From: Sulfuritalea sp.
GTDB taxonomy: Bacteria > Pseudomonadota > Gammaproteobacteria > Burkholderiales > Rhodocyclaceae
DNA length: 64,000 nt
Direction: 5' to 3'
NCBI GenBank assembly: GCA_022842325.1
Contig: JALHPU010000017.1
Coordinates: 24,558-88,557 of the forward strand
Position numbers and translations under genes: made by a program
The notes under the pieces: generated by a model
What the model saw: only the letters and a program-made list of their open reading frames with translations
Database searches by the model: none
Told to the model about the DNA's origin: nothing
Part shown: positions 20,324 to 30,111 of the stretch, one piece after another
Position numbering within the stretch: position 1 is the first letter of the stretch
Layout of the letters: every line of letters starts with the position of its first letter

Positions 20324-21868
20324 ATGAATAAACGTACCGTCATCGTTCTTCTGGCAGGTGTCCTGATACTGGGCGTCGGCGGCTATGCCGCATGGCGGAC
20401 ATGGGACCGCGGCGGCGATGCGCCAAAATACAAACTGGCCAAGGCCGAAGCCGGTCCGCTCACGGCCGCGGTCTCCGCCACCGGTACCCTGAACCCAGTG
20501 GTCTCGGTACAAGTCGGTTCTCAGGTCTCGGGACAGATCAAGGAGATCCTGGTCGACTTCAATTCGCCGGTGAAATCCGGCCAGTTGATCGCCCGACTGG
20601 ACCCGGAAACCTACGAGCACCGCGTACGCCAGGCCCAGGCGGACGTTGACGCGGCGCGCGCCGGCCAGGGCGTGCAGCAGGCGGAAGTGTCCCGCGCCCG
20701 CGCCAATCTGTCCAACGCCCAGCGCGACTACGAGCGCAAGAAAACCCTGGTGGAGAAGAATTTCATTTCCCCGGCCGAGCGCGACACCGCGCAGAACACC
20801 CTCGATGCGGCACGCGCGGCCCTCGCCTCGGCCGAGGCGCAGGTGAAGAACGGCGAGGCCGTGGTCCGCCAGCGTGAAGCCCAACTCGCCGCCGCCCGCG
20901 TCGATCTGGAACGCACCTCGATCAAGGCGCCGGTGGACGGCATCGTCGTCAAGCGCAGCATCGAACCGGGGCAGACGGTGGCCGCCAGCCTGCAGGCGCC
21001 GGAACTGTTCGTCATCGCCAAGAACCTGACCGACATGCAGGTCGAAACCTCGATCGACGAAGCCGATGTGGGTCGCGTCCGCCTCGGGCAGAAAGCCAGC
21101 TTCACGGTGGACGCCTTCGCCGGTCGCCACTTCGAAGGCGAGGTGCGGCAGGTGCGCAAGGCCGCCACCGTGGTGTCGAACGTCGTGACCTACACCGTGG
21201 TAATTTCGGCGGCCAATCCCGATCTCACGCTGCTGCCGGGAATGACGGCCAATGTGCGCATCATCACTGCGCAAAAGGACAAGGTGCTCAAGGTGCCGAA
21301 CGCGGCGCTGCGTTTCCGCCCTGCCGGCGCTGCCGACGAGAAGAAGACCGGGGCCGCCGTAGCGCCGGCGCCGACTCCTGCCGCAACCACCTCGGCTGGT
21401 GGCGGTGCGGGAAGCGGCGGTCTCGCGCAGCAACGCGAGCGTCTGGTTGCCGAACTCAAGCTCGATGCCGACCAGAAGGCCAAGCTTGAGGCCATCTACG
21501 ACGGCATGCGCGACAGGTTCAGGGCCGCACGCGATCTGCCCGAGGCGGAAAAGAGCAAAGCACAGGAACGCAATCGCAGCGAGATTCGCGAGAAAACCGC
21601 AGCCATGCTCAACCCGGAACAGAGGATGCGCTACGACGAACTGGCCAGCGAGGCGCAGACTGCGCGCGCCGGCGGCGGTGGCGGCACGGGGCGAATCTGG
21701 ATCCTCGGCGAAGATGGCAGGCCCAAGGCTGTCGAGGTGCGCCTGGGCCTCACCGACGGCAGCATGACCGAGATCCTGTCCGGCGACATCAAGGAGGGCC
21801 AGGAAGTCATCGCCGGACAGCAGGCCGCAACGAAGGCTTCCGGCATGCCCGGCCCGCGGCTGTTCTAG
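20324..21868 (+). CDS. MacA-like periplasmic adaptor with an internal Spy/CpxP-like helical insert
   Basis: 514 residues, over 100 longer than typical MacA. The N-terminal anchor helix (about 5-22) is followed by a biotinyl-lipoyl half ([16 protein letters not shown]), a coiled-coil hairpin (about 85-200), the second lipoyl half ([13 protein letters not shown]) and a beta-barrel. A proline/glycine linker near residue 350 then leads to a charged helical stretch (LAQQRERL to [12 protein letters not shown], about 367-440) resembling the LTxxQ motifs of Spy/CpxP chaperones, before a final beta segment. It should link the exporter below to an outer-membrane channel. A TAGAAT hexamer lies 6 bases before the start. 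Confidence 0.85.
   Translation: MNKRTVIVLLAGVLILGVGGYAAWRTWDRGGDAPKYKLAKAEAGPLTAAVSATGTLNPVVSVQVGSQVSGQIKEILVDFNSPVKSGQLIARLDPETYEHRVRQAQADVDAARAGQGVQQAEVSRARANLSNAQRDYERKKTLVEKNFISPAERDTAQNTLDAARAALASAEAQVKNGEAVVRQREAQLAAARVDLERTSIKAPVDGIVVKRSIEPGQTVAASLQAPELFVIAKNLTDMQVETSIDEADVGRVRLGQKASFTVDAFAGRHFEGEVRQVRKAATVVSNVVTYTVVISAANPDLTLLPGMTANVRIITAQKDKVLKVPNAALRFRPAGAADEKKTGAAVAPAPTPAATTSAGGGAGSGGLAQQRERLVAELKLDADQKAKLEAIYDGMRDRFRAARDLPEAEKSKAQERNRSEIREKTAAMLNPEQRMRYDELASEAQTARAGGGGGTGRIWILGEDGRPKAVEVRLGLTDGSMTEILSGDIKEGQEVIAGQQAATKASGMPGPRLF
21355..21376 (-). repeat. Dispersed repeat copy (diverged) inside the MacA-like gene
   Basis: On the minus strand this reads AGTCGGCGCCGGCGCTACGG then CG, one base from the CTACGG variant of the repeat. 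It encodes AVAPAPT in the linker before the helical insert. Confidence 0.5.
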
Positions 21869-21879
21869 GCCCAGCAGCC

Positions 21880-22605
21880 GTGAATGCGCCGCTGATCCGG
21901 GTCGAGGAACTGACCAAGGATTACGTCATGGGCAGCAACGTGGTGCCCGCCCTGCGCGGCGTCACGCTCGACATCGCGGCCGGAGAATTCGTCGCCGTCA
22001 TGGGCCCCTCGGGTTCCGGCAAGTCGACCTTCATGAACCTGCTCGGCTGCCTCGACCATCCAAGCGGCGGCAGCTATTGGCTCGGCGGTCAGGAGGTCTC
22101 CGCACTCTCCGGCGACGAACTGGCGGCGGTGCGCAATCGCAAACTGGGCTTCGTCTTCCAGCACTTCAACCTGCTGGCACGCACCTCGGCGCTGGACAAC
22201 GTCGCATTGCCGCTGCTATATGGCAATGTACCGGCGGGGGAGCGCCGCCTGCGCGCCGAACGGCGCCTGAGCCAGATCGGCCTGGCGGCGCGCATGGACC
22301 ATCACCCTTCGCAGTTGTCCGGCGGCCAGCAACAGCGCGTCGCCATCGCCCGCGCCCTGGTCAACGATCCGCAACTGGTGCTCGCCGACGAGCCCACCGG
22401 CGCGCTGGATTCAGGCACCAGCGTCGAGATCATGGCGCTGCTGCAGCAGCTCAACCGCGAGGGCATCACCATCGTCCTGGTGACCCATGAACACGACATC
22501 GCCGACTTCGCCGGCCGCATCATTTCCTTCCGCGACGGCAAGGTGGTCGAAGACCGCACGAATGTCGCCAGACAGGCGCCGAGGGACGCGGCGGCGGCAC
22601 CATGA
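21880..22605 (+). CDS. MacB-type ABC exporter, ATPase protein
   Basis: 241 residues starting at GTG ([11 protein letters not shown]). Walker A is GPSGSGKST (about residues 44-52), the ABC signature is [15 protein letters not shown], and Walker B is LVLADEPTG. It resembles the ATPase half of MacB/LolD proteins. In MacB this domain is fused to the permease; here it is a separate gene overlapping the permease by 4 bases. Exported substrates of this family include macrolides, lipopeptides and heme precursors; the substrate here is unknown. Confidence 0.92.
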   Translation: MNAPLIRVEELTKDYVMGSNVVPALRGVTLDIAAGEFVAVMGPSGSGKSTFMNLLGCLDHPSGGSYWLGGQEVSALSGDELAAVRNRKLGFVFQHFNLLARTSALDNVALPLLYGNVPAGERRLRAERRLSQIGLAARMDHHPSQLSGGQQQRVAIARALVNDPQLVLADEPTGALDSGTSVEIMALLQQLNREGITIVLVTHEHDIADFAGRIISFRDGKVVEDRTNVARQAPRDAAAAP

Positions 22606-23837
22606 ACTTCGCCGCCACCCTGCGTATCGCCCTGCTCGCGCTGCGCATCAACAAGCTGCGCTCGGCGCTGACCATGCTCGGCATCATCATCGGCGTCGCT
22701 GCCGTGATCGTCATGATCGCCGTCGGCAACGGCGCCCAGGCACGCGTCGAGGACCAGATCCGCAGCCTCGGCTCCAACATCATCATGGTGCTGTCCGGCT
22801 CGATGACCTCGGGCGGCGCTCGCGGCGGCAGCGGTTCGCAGCCGACCATCACCGAGGACGACGCCTACGCGCTGAACCGCGAAGTCGATGAAATCCAGGC
22901 CGCCGCGCCGTCCCTGCGCGGCAGCGGACAGGTGGTGGCGGGCAATGCCAACTGGTCCACGGTGTTCTACGGCACGACGCCCGAGTACCTCGAAGTGCGG
23001 GAATGGACGGTAGTCGAAGGCCGCGGCTTCGAGCAGGCGGAAATCAACGGCGCCGGCAAGGTGGCGCTGCTCGGACAGACCGTGGCGAAGAACCTGTTCG
23101 GCGACGCCAGCCCGATCGACCAGGTCATCCGCGTGCGCAAGGTTCCGCTCACTGTCATTGGCGTGCTCGACCGCAAGGGTCAGAACATGATGGGCCAGGA
23201 TCAGGACGACATCATCCTGATGCCGATCAGCACCGCCAGGAAGCGGGTACTCGGGTCCACCCAGCAGGCCAAGAGTCGCAGCGTCGGTTCGATCATGGTC
23301 AAGATCAAGGACGGCACCGACATGACGGAAGCGGAAGCGCGCATGCGCGAACTGCTGCGCCAGCGCCACCGGCTCCAAACCGGCCAGGACGATGATTTCT
23401 ACGTGCGCAACCTGTCGGAAATCCTCCAGGCCCAGGAAGCCTCGTCGAAGGTGATGTCGATGCTGCTGGCGGCCGTGGCCTCGGTCTCGTTGCTGGTCGG
23501 CGGTATCGGCATCATGAACATCATGCTGGTCTCGGTCACCGAACGCACGCGCGAAATCGGCCTGCGCATGGCCGTCGGCGCCCGCGGCCGTGACATCCTG
23601 ACCCAGTTCCTGGTCGAGGCGGTCACCCTGTCGCTGATCGGCGGCGCCATCGGCATCCTGTTCGGGGTCGGCGGCGCCACGGCGATCGCCGAATTCGCCG
23701 GCTGGCGCACCGAACTCTCGGGCGGCTCGATCGTGCTCGCCGCCGGCTTTGCCGGCGCCATCGGCATATTCTTCGGCTATTACCCGGCCAAGAAGGCCTC
23801 GCGCCTGCTGCCCATCGAAGCCCTGCGCTACGAATAG
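22602..23837 (+). CDS. MacB-type ABC exporter, permease protein
   Basis: 411 residues: one N-terminal membrane span ([20 protein letters not shown]), a large periplasmic MacB_PCD domain (about residues 45-270), then three C-terminal spans with the FtsX-type segments [22 protein letters not shown] and the tail [19 protein letters not shown]. It forms the transporter with the ATPase and MacA-like genes upstream; the three are tightly spaced (11-base gap, then 4-base overlap). Confidence 0.92.
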   Translation: MNFAATLRIALLALRINKLRSALTMLGIIIGVAAVIVMIAVGNGAQARVEDQIRSLGSNIIMVLSGSMTSGGARGGSGSQPTITEDDAYALNREVDEIQAAAPSLRGSGQVVAGNANWSTVFYGTTPEYLEVREWTVVEGRGFEQAEINGAGKVALLGQTVAKNLFGDASPIDQVIRVRKVPLTVIGVLDRKGQNMMGQDQDDIILMPISTARKRVLGSTQQAKSRSVGSIMVKIKDGTDMTEAEARMRELLRQRHRLQTGQDDDFYVRNLSEILQAQEASSKVMSMLLAAVASVSLLVGGIGIMNIMLVSVTERTREIGLRMAVGARGRDILTQFLVEAVTLSLIGGAIGILFGVGGATAIAEFAGWRTELSGGSIVLAAGFAGAIGIFFGYYPAKKASRLLPIEALRYE

Positions 23838-23911
23838 GCGGCCCGCCGCTGCAGTCAGTCGTATCCGCATGGGATCATGGATAATGCATTCTTTTCGGTG
23901 CGAACCTGGCC

Positions 23912-25417
23912 ATGGCTGAAGAAGTTGAACTCAAGCTGGCGCTCGCCGACGAGCATCAATCCCGCTTCCTGCGCCATCCGCTGCTGCGGCAGGCGGTCGC
24001 GCGTCATGTCGAGCCGCTCGACAACATTTATTACGACACCGCCAACCTTGCCCTGTACCGTCGCGGCATCGCCCTGCGCCTGCGCCGCCGCGGTCGCGAA
24101 TGGCTGCAAACGGTCAAACTGGCAGGCAGTTCGGCGGCCGGACTGAGCAGTCGCCCCGAGTGGGAAACACCCTACGCCGGTCATTTCGACTTCTCATCGA
24201 TCGACGATGCCGGCCTGCGCCAGTGGCTGCAGCGGCCGATGCTGCTGGCGCGGATCGTGCCGGTCTGCGAAACCCGATTTCGCCGCGTCACCTGGAAATT
24301 CGCCGCGGCGCCCGGCGCGGTTCTGCTGACCCTGGATCGCGGCTGGATCATCGCCAACGGGCGTCGCGAAGCCATTTCGGAAGTCGAACTGGAGCTTGCC
24401 GGCGCGCCGGTGCATGCCATTTTCGGCATCGCCAGCCAGCTCGCCCAACGCATCAGTCTGACGCCATCGGTACTGTCGAAGGCCGAGCGCGGCTATCGGC
24501 TGCACCGCGGAGTCGCACCCGCGCCGGTAAAAGCCGGCGCCATGGCACTTGCGGCAGACATGGCGCCGCTCGAAGCATTCCGCCACATCGCCATGTCCTG
24601 CCTCGAGCACCTGCAGCAAAATCATCACGGTGCGCTGACCAGCGACGACCCCGAATACATACACCAGATGCGCGTTGCCGCGCGCCGCATGCGTGCCGCG
24701 CTGCGTTTGTTCGCCCCGGTGCTGCCGGTGCCGCTGATCGCATCGCTACGTACACCGCTGGTCGCCCTGGCCACGCAACTCGGCCGCGCGCGCGACCTCG
24801 ACGTGCTGCTCGACGAAATTGCCAACCCGGTGTTGCGTGCCCTGCCCAATGAACCGCGCCTGCCGGCGCTGGCCGGCGACATCACCAATCGCCGCTACGC
24901 GGCCCGTGCCGAGGCGATTGCCCTGCTCGCCGCGCCCGACTATGGGCGCAATCTGCTGGCGGCGCTGGAGTCGCTGCATCCGGCACCTGCGACGGGGGCC
25001 GTAACCCTGCCCTTGCGGAGCTTCGCCAGCGAGCGTCTGCGGCGCCTGCGCAAAAAATTGCGCTGGCTGGCGGCGACGGCCAGCATTGACGACCCGGCAT
25101 CCCTGCACGCCCTGCGCATTGCCACCAAGCGCCTGCGCTATGCCCTGGAGTTCTTCTCGCCGCTGGCGCCGAAGCACGCCTTGGATGGACCGCTGAAACA
25201 TCTCGCCGGCGTTCAGGACACCCTCGGCCAGCTCAACGACCTGACCAACGCCGGCGCCCTGCTGATGGACTGTGCCGGCGAGGATCCCCGGCTGCGCGAG
25301 GCGGTGACGCTGATCGGCGGCTGGCACGGACCGCGCTACGCCCGCTTGCTGGAAAGCATCGTTCCCGAACTGGGTCGCCTGGCCAGGCTGCGCCTACCAC
25401 GCCTTGCCGCCGGGTAA
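23912..25417 (+). CDS. CYTH-CHAD protein (inorganic triphosphatase domain plus CHAD)
   Basis: 501 residues. The CYTH domain (about 1-200) opens with the ExExK signature in EEVELKL (residues 4-8), which binds triphosphate and divalent metal; bacterial members such as E. coli YgiF hydrolyse inorganic triphosphate. The CHAD domain (about 215-500) shows conserved histidines in YIHQMRVAARRMRAALR and LHALRIATKRLRYALEF, which in CHAD proteins bind polyphosphate. The sixA gene follows, and both may relate to phosphate or polyphosphate handling, though that link is inference. Confidence 0.9.
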   Translation: MAEEVELKLALADEHQSRFLRHPLLRQAVARHVEPLDNIYYDTANLALYRRGIALRLRRRGREWLQTVKLAGSSAAGLSSRPEWETPYAGHFDFSSIDDAGLRQWLQRPMLLARIVPVCETRFRRVTWKFAAAPGAVLLTLDRGWIIANGRREAISEVELELAGAPVHAIFGIASQLAQRISLTPSVLSKAERGYRLHRGVAPAPVKAGAMALAADMAPLEAFRHIAMSCLEHLQQNHHGALTSDDPEYIHQMRVAARRMRAALRLFAPVLPVPLIASLRTPLVALATQLGRARDLDVLLDEIANPVLRALPNEPRLPALAGDITNRRYAARAEAIALLAAPDYGRNLLAALESLHPAPATGAVTLPLRSFASERLRRLRKKLRWLAATASIDDPASLHALRIATKRLRYALEFFSPLAPKHALDGPLKHLAGVQDTLGQLNDLTNAGALLMDCAGEDPRLREAVTLIGGWHGPRYARLLESIVPELGRLARLRLPRLAAG

Positions 25418-25469
25418 CATGCGTGCAACAACGATGCAGCATGATTGAATCCGCAATGGAGAACCACCG

Positions 25470-25931
25470 ATGGAGCTGATACTCTGGCGTCATGCCGAAG
25501 CCGAAGAAGGCGACGGCACGCTTCCCGACAGCAAGCGACGGCTTACCGCGCGCGGGGACAAGCAGGCAAAAAAAGTTGCGCGCTGGTTGCACCAGCATCT
25601 GCCGCGCAAGCGGATCGTCCTCGTCAGTCCCGCCGAACGCACGCAACAGACCGCGCATGCGCTCGAACTGCCCTACGAGATCGAACCCCGCCTCGGCATC
25701 GGCGCCTCGGTGACGGATGTACTCAAAGCCGCGGGCTGGCCGGACCGCAGCGGCGCCGTGCTGGTGATCGGCCACCAGCCGACCCTGGGACGCGTCGCCG
25801 CCCTGCTGCTGGGCGGCGAGGAAGCCGACTGGCCGGTCAAGAAAGGCGGCCTCTGGTGGTTTGCCAGCCGCGCGCGCGACGGCGAGAGACAAACCGTGTT
25901 GCGCGCTGTGCTCAATCCCGATTTCGCCTGA
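25470..25931 (+). CDS. sixA: SixA-type phosphohistidine phosphatase
   Basis: 153 residues of the histidine phosphatase superfamily. The catalytic RHG-type motif is LILWRHAEAEEG with His8, and the second histidine is in VLVIGHQPTLGRV. Length and the single short domain match SixA, which removes phosphate from histidine phosphotransfer proteins (in E. coli, PtsO/NPr and ArcB). An AATGGAGAA ribosome-binding site precedes it, 52 bases after the CYTH-CHAD gene. Confidence 0.88.
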   Translation: MELILWRHAEAEEGDGTLPDSKRRLTARGDKQAKKVARWLHQHLPRKRIVLVSPAERTQQTAHALELPYEIEPRLGIGASVTDVLKAAGWPDRSGAVLVIGHQPTLGRVAALLLGGEEADWPVKKGGLWWFASRARDGERQTVLRAVLNPDFA

Positions 25932-25988
25932 AATTGGCGACTCGAAGCCGGATTCAATCTTCATTCCGGTTGCGGAAACACGCATCTT

Positions 25989-26030
25989 TTGATATTTTAG
26001 GCATCGATATATTAATTACGCTGCGCCCGC
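25989..26030 (+). promoter_or_regulatory. AT-rich control region before marR, with TTGATATTT
   Basis: A sharp AT island sits in GC-rich DNA: TTGATATTT (25989-25997) followed by CGATATATTAAT. The same 9-mer occurs at 26778-26786 before the adjacent hydrolase gene, so both may be bound by the MarR protein. Confidence 0.4.
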
Positions 26031-26045
26031 CAGCTTTCTACCGCC

Positions 26046-26546
26046 ATGTCGAAGAAATCCGCTTCCGCCGCATCCGATACCGAAACCCGCGCCACCTCGG
26101 AGCACGCGCCCGACTTGCGGCTCTGGCTGCGCACGCTGGCATGCACCAATCTGATCGAGAACCACATCCGCTCGCGCCTGCGCGCCGAGTTCGGCATCAC
26201 GCTGCCGCGCTTCGACCTGATGGCCCAGCTCGAGCGCTCGCCGCAAGGCCTCAAAATGGGCGAACTGTCCAAGCGCATGATGGTCACCGGCGGCAATGTA
26301 ACCGGCATTACCGATCAACTGGTCGCCGAGGGCTTGGTGGTGCGCGAGGACAGCCCCAAGGACCGCCGTGCCTACATCGTCAAACTGACGCCCGAAGGCC
26401 GTCGCAGCTTCCGCAAGATGGCCGAAGCCCATGAAACCTGGGTGGTCGATCTGTTCGCCGGGATGGATGAAAAACAGCGCAGCCAGTTATATGACTTGCT
26501 GGCCGTCCTCAAGTCCAGCGCATCAGCGGTTGCGGCGAAGAAGTGA
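26046..26546 (+). CDS. MarR-family transcriptional regulator
   Basis: 166 residues. The N-terminal helices (LWLRTLACTNLIENHIRSRL) form the dimer interface. The winged helix includes LKMGELSKRMMVTGGNVTGITDQL (helix-turn-helix, about 74-97) and the wing REDSPKDRRAYIVKLTPEG (about 104-122) with the conserved DxR. MarR proteins usually repress themselves and a neighbouring gene until an aromatic or phenolic ligand binds. The shared TTGATATTT motif before this gene and before the hydrolase downstream fits that pattern. Confidence 0.92.
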   Translation: MSKKSASAASDTETRATSEHAPDLRLWLRTLACTNLIENHIRSRLRAEFGITLPRFDLMAQLERSPQGLKMGELSKRMMVTGGNVTGITDQLVAEGLVVREDSPKDRRAYIVKLTPEGRRSFRKMAEAHETWVVDLFAGMDEKQRSQLYDLLAVLKSSASAVAAKK

Positions 26547-26553
26547 CTCGTTG

Positions 26554-26573
26554 CCGGCGCCCCGTGGCGCCGG
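26554..26573 (+). terminator. GC hairpin after marR
   Basis: CCGGCGCC-CCGT-GGCGCCGG perfect 8-bp stem just after the marR stop. No T-tract follows. The rest of the 268-base spacer up to the hydrolase has no gene that I can support. Confidence 0.45.
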
Positions 26574-26768
26574 GCTGCTGCAACGCAAATCCAGGGCCTC
26601 CATCCGCCGCAGAGCCTGGTCCGCGAATGATGCCTCGCACGCAGCGATAGCCTCACCCGACTGCCCCAGCCTCGCGGTGCCGGGGCAGGCCCGTGACCAC
26701 TTCAGCCGGCTGCCGCCGGGCACCGTGCATTCAATGAAGTTCTTCCCGTCCAGCGCGTATGGGTTTAT

Positions 26769-26800
26769 TCTATTGTATTGATATTTAAAATAGATTGACT
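26769..26800 (+). promoter_or_regulatory. AT-rich promoter/operator before the hydrolase gene
   Basis: The stretch contains TCTATT and AATAGA as an inverted repeat around TTGATATTT (26778-26786), and TAAAAT as a possible -10. It shares the 9-mer with the marR upstream region. Confidence 0.4.
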
Positions 26801-26814
26801 GGCCCAGCCTGCCG

Positions 26815-27663
26815 ATGTTCACCCCGGATCAGATCGACCGTCAGTACAACGCCCGCGCCGCAATCCCCGACCATCCGGCGATCTTCGAACGATGGCGGGC
26901 GCAGTCGCGTGCCGCGCGTGATGTACTGCGTTGCGAGCAAGATTGCCAATTCGGCCCTGCGCCGGCCGAAACCCTCGACCTTTATCCCGTTCCGGCAGCG
27001 AACGCGCCCTTGCTGGTTTTCATTCACGGCGGTTATTGGCGTTCGCTCGACAAGCAGGATTTTTCCTTCCTGGCCCCGGCATTCGTAAGCGCCGGGGTCG
27101 TCGTGGCCATGCCCAACTACGGCCTCGCCCCCGTCACCCGCATCGAAGACATGGTGCGGCAGATGCTGCGCGCACTGGGCTGGCTGCATCGCACGGCGCC
27201 GCAACTGGGTATCGATGCACGACGCATCGTGGTTGCGGGGCATTCCGCAGGGGCGCATCTCGCTGCGATGATGCTGGTCGCCGACTGGCCGCTGCTGGCG
27301 CGCGACCTGCCCGCCGACCTGCTGTGCGGCGCGGTCTGCATTTCCGGTCTCTACGACCTGCAGCCATTGGCGCGCGCGCCTTTCCTGCAGCAGGATCTCG
27401 GACTCGATGAGCCGACCGCGCAATTCCTCAGCCCGATCCGCTACCGGCCAAGACTCGCAACGCCACTGATCACCGCGGTCGGCGGCGACGAGAGCGCAGA
27501 ATTCCAGCGCCAGAACGGCCTGATCCGCGCTGCCTGGCCGCATTGCTTTCGGCAGGACCTGCCCCTGCCCGGCCGCCATCACCTGGCCAGTGTCGAGGCG
27601 CTGGGCGACCCCGGCCATCCCTTGTTCCATGCCGCCTTGCGCCTGTTGGGAAGAGCAGCATGA
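26815..27663 (+). CDS. Alpha/beta hydrolase, arylformamidase-like
   Basis: 282 residues. The oxyanion-hole motif HGGYW (residues 71-75) and the nucleophile elbow GHSAG (142-146, Ser144) match the kynurenine formamidase (KynB/AFMID-like) branch of the carboxylesterase family, and a late histidine in RHHLASVEAL completes the triad. No other tryptophan-degradation gene is nearby, so the substrate is uncertain. The gene is flanked by marR and shares a candidate operator with it. Its stop overlaps the next start by 4 bases. Confidence 0.85.
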   Translation: MFTPDQIDRQYNARAAIPDHPAIFERWRAQSRAARDVLRCEQDCQFGPAPAETLDLYPVPAANAPLLVFIHGGYWRSLDKQDFSFLAPAFVSAGVVVAMPNYGLAPVTRIEDMVRQMLRALGWLHRTAPQLGIDARRIVVAGHSAGAHLAAMMLVADWPLLARDLPADLLCGAVCISGLYDLQPLARAPFLQQDLGLDEPTAQFLSPIRYRPRLATPLITAVGGDESAEFQRQNGLIRAAWPHCFRQDLPLPGRHHLASVEALGDPGHPLFHAALRLLGRAA

Positions 27664-28334
27664 ACCGGCCCTGCCGCCTGTTCCTGATCCTGCTTGCGCT
27701 GGTCGGCGCCACCGCCATCTGGCTGGCGACCAACCTCGACTTCCGGGTCGAGAACGCTATTACCGAAAACGGCAGCGCCATGACCAAGGCCACGGTCAGC
27801 GTCGATACGGTGAAGATCGCCTCGGCCAGCGGCAAGGGCACGATCGGCATGCTGGTGGTGAGCAATCCACCGGGCTTCAGGACGCCCCACGCCTTCAAGG
27901 CAAGTTCCATCGACGTCGACATCGATCTTGCGTCGCTGGCGAGCGATGTAGTTGTCATTCGCGTCATCACCATCAATGGCCCTGACGTGATCTACGAACA
28001 TGGCGACGCCACGACCAACTTCGATGCACTCCAGAACAACATCGCCGCCCAGCGCAACATCATGCGGCGCAAGGGCGATCAAGGAGAAAAGAAACTGATC
28101 GTCGAAGAGTTGACAATCTGCAATGCCACGGCGTGGGCCAGTGCCCCGTTCATGGGCAACAAGAACATCAGCATTCCTCTGCCGGATATCACCCTGAAGA
28201 ACATCGGCATGGACCGCGGCGGCATCAGTCCGGAAGAACTGGGAGTGGTCGTGACCGGCGCCCTCAAGACCAGGTTGACCAGCGCGGCGAGCATCGACCG
28301 GCTGGCAAAAGCCACCGGCGGCGGCAGCCAGTAG
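27660..28334 (+). CDS. AsmA-like membrane-anchored periplasmic protein
   Basis: 224 residues with one N-terminal membrane span (LFLILLALVGATAIWLATNL) and the rest periplasmic. Segments such as VSVDTVKIASASGKGTIG and IDVDIDLASLASDVVVIRVI, then TINGPDVIYE, look like the short repeated beta units of AsmA/DUF748 proteins. Larger family members are lipid-transfer proteins. No function can be assigned to this short one. The ATG overlaps the hydrolase stop (ATGA), suggesting coupled translation. Confidence 0.65.
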   Translation: MNRPCRLFLILLALVGATAIWLATNLDFRVENAITENGSAMTKATVSVDTVKIASASGKGTIGMLVVSNPPGFRTPHAFKASSIDVDIDLASLASDVVVIRVITINGPDVIYEHGDATTNFDALQNNIAAQRNIMRRKGDQGEKKLIVEELTICNATAWASAPFMGNKNISIPLPDITLKNIGMDRGGISPEELGVVVTGALKTRLTSAASIDRLAKATGGGSQ

Positions 28335-28534
28335 AACTTCGCCCGGGAAGGGCAATTCGGACAGGAATCGGGTGCAGCACAGCATCCCGCTCGGGCAGGG
28401 CCTGCCTGTAATACAATACGCGCCATGCGCGCCCTGCCGGTTGGCGCCCAGTCCGGCATTCCGCCGCATATCCCTCAAGCGCTTCGCCGCCTGAACCGGT
28501 TCCCCGCGAGGGGCAGGCCGATTCAGGAGTCCAA

Positions 28535-30094
28535 TTGAACGCGACCACATCCGACATCACCCATTCCGACGCCACATTCGCCCCGAGCCCGGACGCCGCG
28601 TTGATCGCCGCGCCCGACGCCGTAGCGCCAGCGCCGACTTTTGACCAACTCGGCCTGCTGCCCGAACTGCTGCGTGCCATCAAGGACGCCGGCTACACGA
28701 CACCGACGCCGATCCAGATCCAGGCCATCCCGATCATCATGGCCGGCAAGGATGTCATGGGCGGCGCCCAGACCGGCACCGGCAAGACCGCCGGCTTCAC
28801 CCTGCCGCTGTTGCAACGACTGGCGCGCCACGCCAGCAGTTCGCCTTCGCCGGCACGCCATCCGGTGCGCGCGCTGATCCTGGCGCCGACGCGCGAGCTG
28901 GCGATGCAGGTGCATCAGAGCGTGGTCACCTACAGCAAGCACCTGCCGCTGCGTTCCGTCTGCATCTATGGCGGCGTCGATATCCGGCCGCAGATCGCCG
29001 AGCTGCGCGAGGGCCGCGAAATCATCATCGCCACACCAGGGCGGCTGCTCGATCACGTGCAGCAGAAGAGCGTCAGCTTCAACGCCGTCGAGGTGCTGGT
29101 GCTCGACGAAGCCGACCGCATGCTCGACATGGGCTTCATCCCCGACATCAAGCGCATCCTCGCCATGCTGCCGAAGGAACGCCAGAGCCTGCTGTTCTCG
29201 GCCACCTTCTCCAACGAGATCAAGAACCTCGCCGACAGCATGCTCAAGGCGCCGCAGCTGATTGAGGTCGCACGGCGCAACATGGTGACCGAGACCGTCA
29301 CCCACCGCGTCTACCCGGTGGCCTCGGACCTCAAGCGCAGCCTGCTGGTGCATCTGCTGACGCACGACGAGGAAAATGCCAAACAGGTGCTGGTGTTCGT
29401 CGGCACCAAGTTCGGCGCCAGCCGCCTTGCCGTATATCTCGAACGTCAGGGCATCGCCGCCGATGCCATCCACGGCGACAAGAGCCAGCAGCAGCGCACC
29501 GAAGCGCTGGAAGGCTTCAAATCGGGCAAGATCCGCGTGCTGGTCGCCACCGACGTCGCCGCGCGCGGACTCGACATCGACGACCTGCCGCATGTCATCA
29601 ACTACGAGTTGCCGCACACGGCCGAGGACTACATCCATCGCATCGGTCGAACGGGGCGCGCCGGCAAGCACGGCAATGCCACCTCGCTGTTTGCGCCGGA
29701 GGAAGCCCAGCGCCTGACCGACATCGAACGGCTGATCAAGCGCAAGATCGAGCGCGTCGAGATCAGCGGCTTCGCCGAACTGGCACAGGTGCGTGAAAGC
29801 GCGCCACCGAGCAATCGCGGACACAAGCGCGAACACCTCGAACGGGCCCGCGAGAAGGCACGCGAGCATGATCGCGCGTTGACACTGGACGGCAGCCGCC
29901 CGGCCGGTCGCGAGTTGCCCAGCCCCGTCGCCCACGTACCGCGCCTCGATCCGCGCCTGCCGCGGCTCGATTTCGACCCGAACAAACCCTACGTCAGCAA
30001 AACCGTCGCGGTCGACGTCGGTGCCGAAAAGCCCGCACCGACGCGCCCGCAGCGACCCGTTGCGGCACTACTCGGCGGCTTGGGCAAGAAATAG
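28535..30094 (+). CDS. rhlE: RhlE-type DEAD-box RNA helicase
   Basis: 519 residues starting at TTG with GGAG upstream. Motifs in order: FDQLGLLPELLRAIKDAG and PTPIQ (Q motif), AQTGTGKT (motif I), LAPTREL, TPGRLLDH, LDEADRMLDMGF (DEAD), FSATFS, then ATDVAARGLDID and HRIGRTGRAG. The C-terminal tail is basic and arginine-rich. The family unwinds RNA in ribosome assembly or cold adaptation. A 200-base leader without a gene precedes it; it has TACAAT at 28412-28417 as a possible -10. A variable N-terminal segment carries a dispersed-repeat copy. Confidence 0.92.
   Translation: MNATTSDITHSDATFAPSPDAALIAAPDAVAPAPTFDQLGLLPELLRAIKDAGYTTPTPIQIQAIPIIMAGKDVMGGAQTGTGKTAGFTLPLLQRLARHASSSPSPARHPVRALILAPTRELAMQVHQSVVTYSKHLPLRSVCIYGGVDIRPQIAELREGREIIIATPGRLLDHVQQKSVSFNAVEVLVLDEADRMLDMGFIPDIKRILAMLPKERQSLLFSATFSNEIKNLADSMLKAPQLIEVARRNMVTETVTHRVYPVASDLKRSLLVHLLTHDEENAKQVLVFVGTKFGASRLAVYLERQGIAADAIHGDKSQQQRTEALEGFKSGKIRVLVATDVAARGLDIDDLPHVINYELPHTAEDYIHRIGRTGRAGKHGNATSLFAPEEAQRLTDIERLIKRKIERVEISGFAELAQVRESAPPSNRGHKREHLERAREKAREHDRALTLDGSRPAGRELPSPVAHVPRLDPRLPRLDFDPNKPYVSKTVAVDVGAEKPAPTRPQRPVAALLGGLGKK
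28618..28642 (-). repeat. Dispersed repeat copy inside rhlE
   Basis: On the minus strand this reads AAAAGTCGGCGCTGGCGCTA followed by CGGCG, identical over the overlap to the copy at the right end of the window (63976-64000). In frame it encodes AVAPAPTF ahead of the helicase core. Confidence 0.65.
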
Positions 30095-30111
30095 CCACAG
30101 GCTCATCGGCC

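Noticed and set aside
22302..23870. Long minus-strand frame opposite the MacB-type genes
   Set aside because: Composition is histidine/arginine/aspartate-rich nonsense typical of antisense frames, with no start signal.
28335..28534. Riboswitch or thermosensor in the rhlE leader
   Set aside because: The leader is long with small hairpins, but no known riboswitch core or conserved fold is visible.
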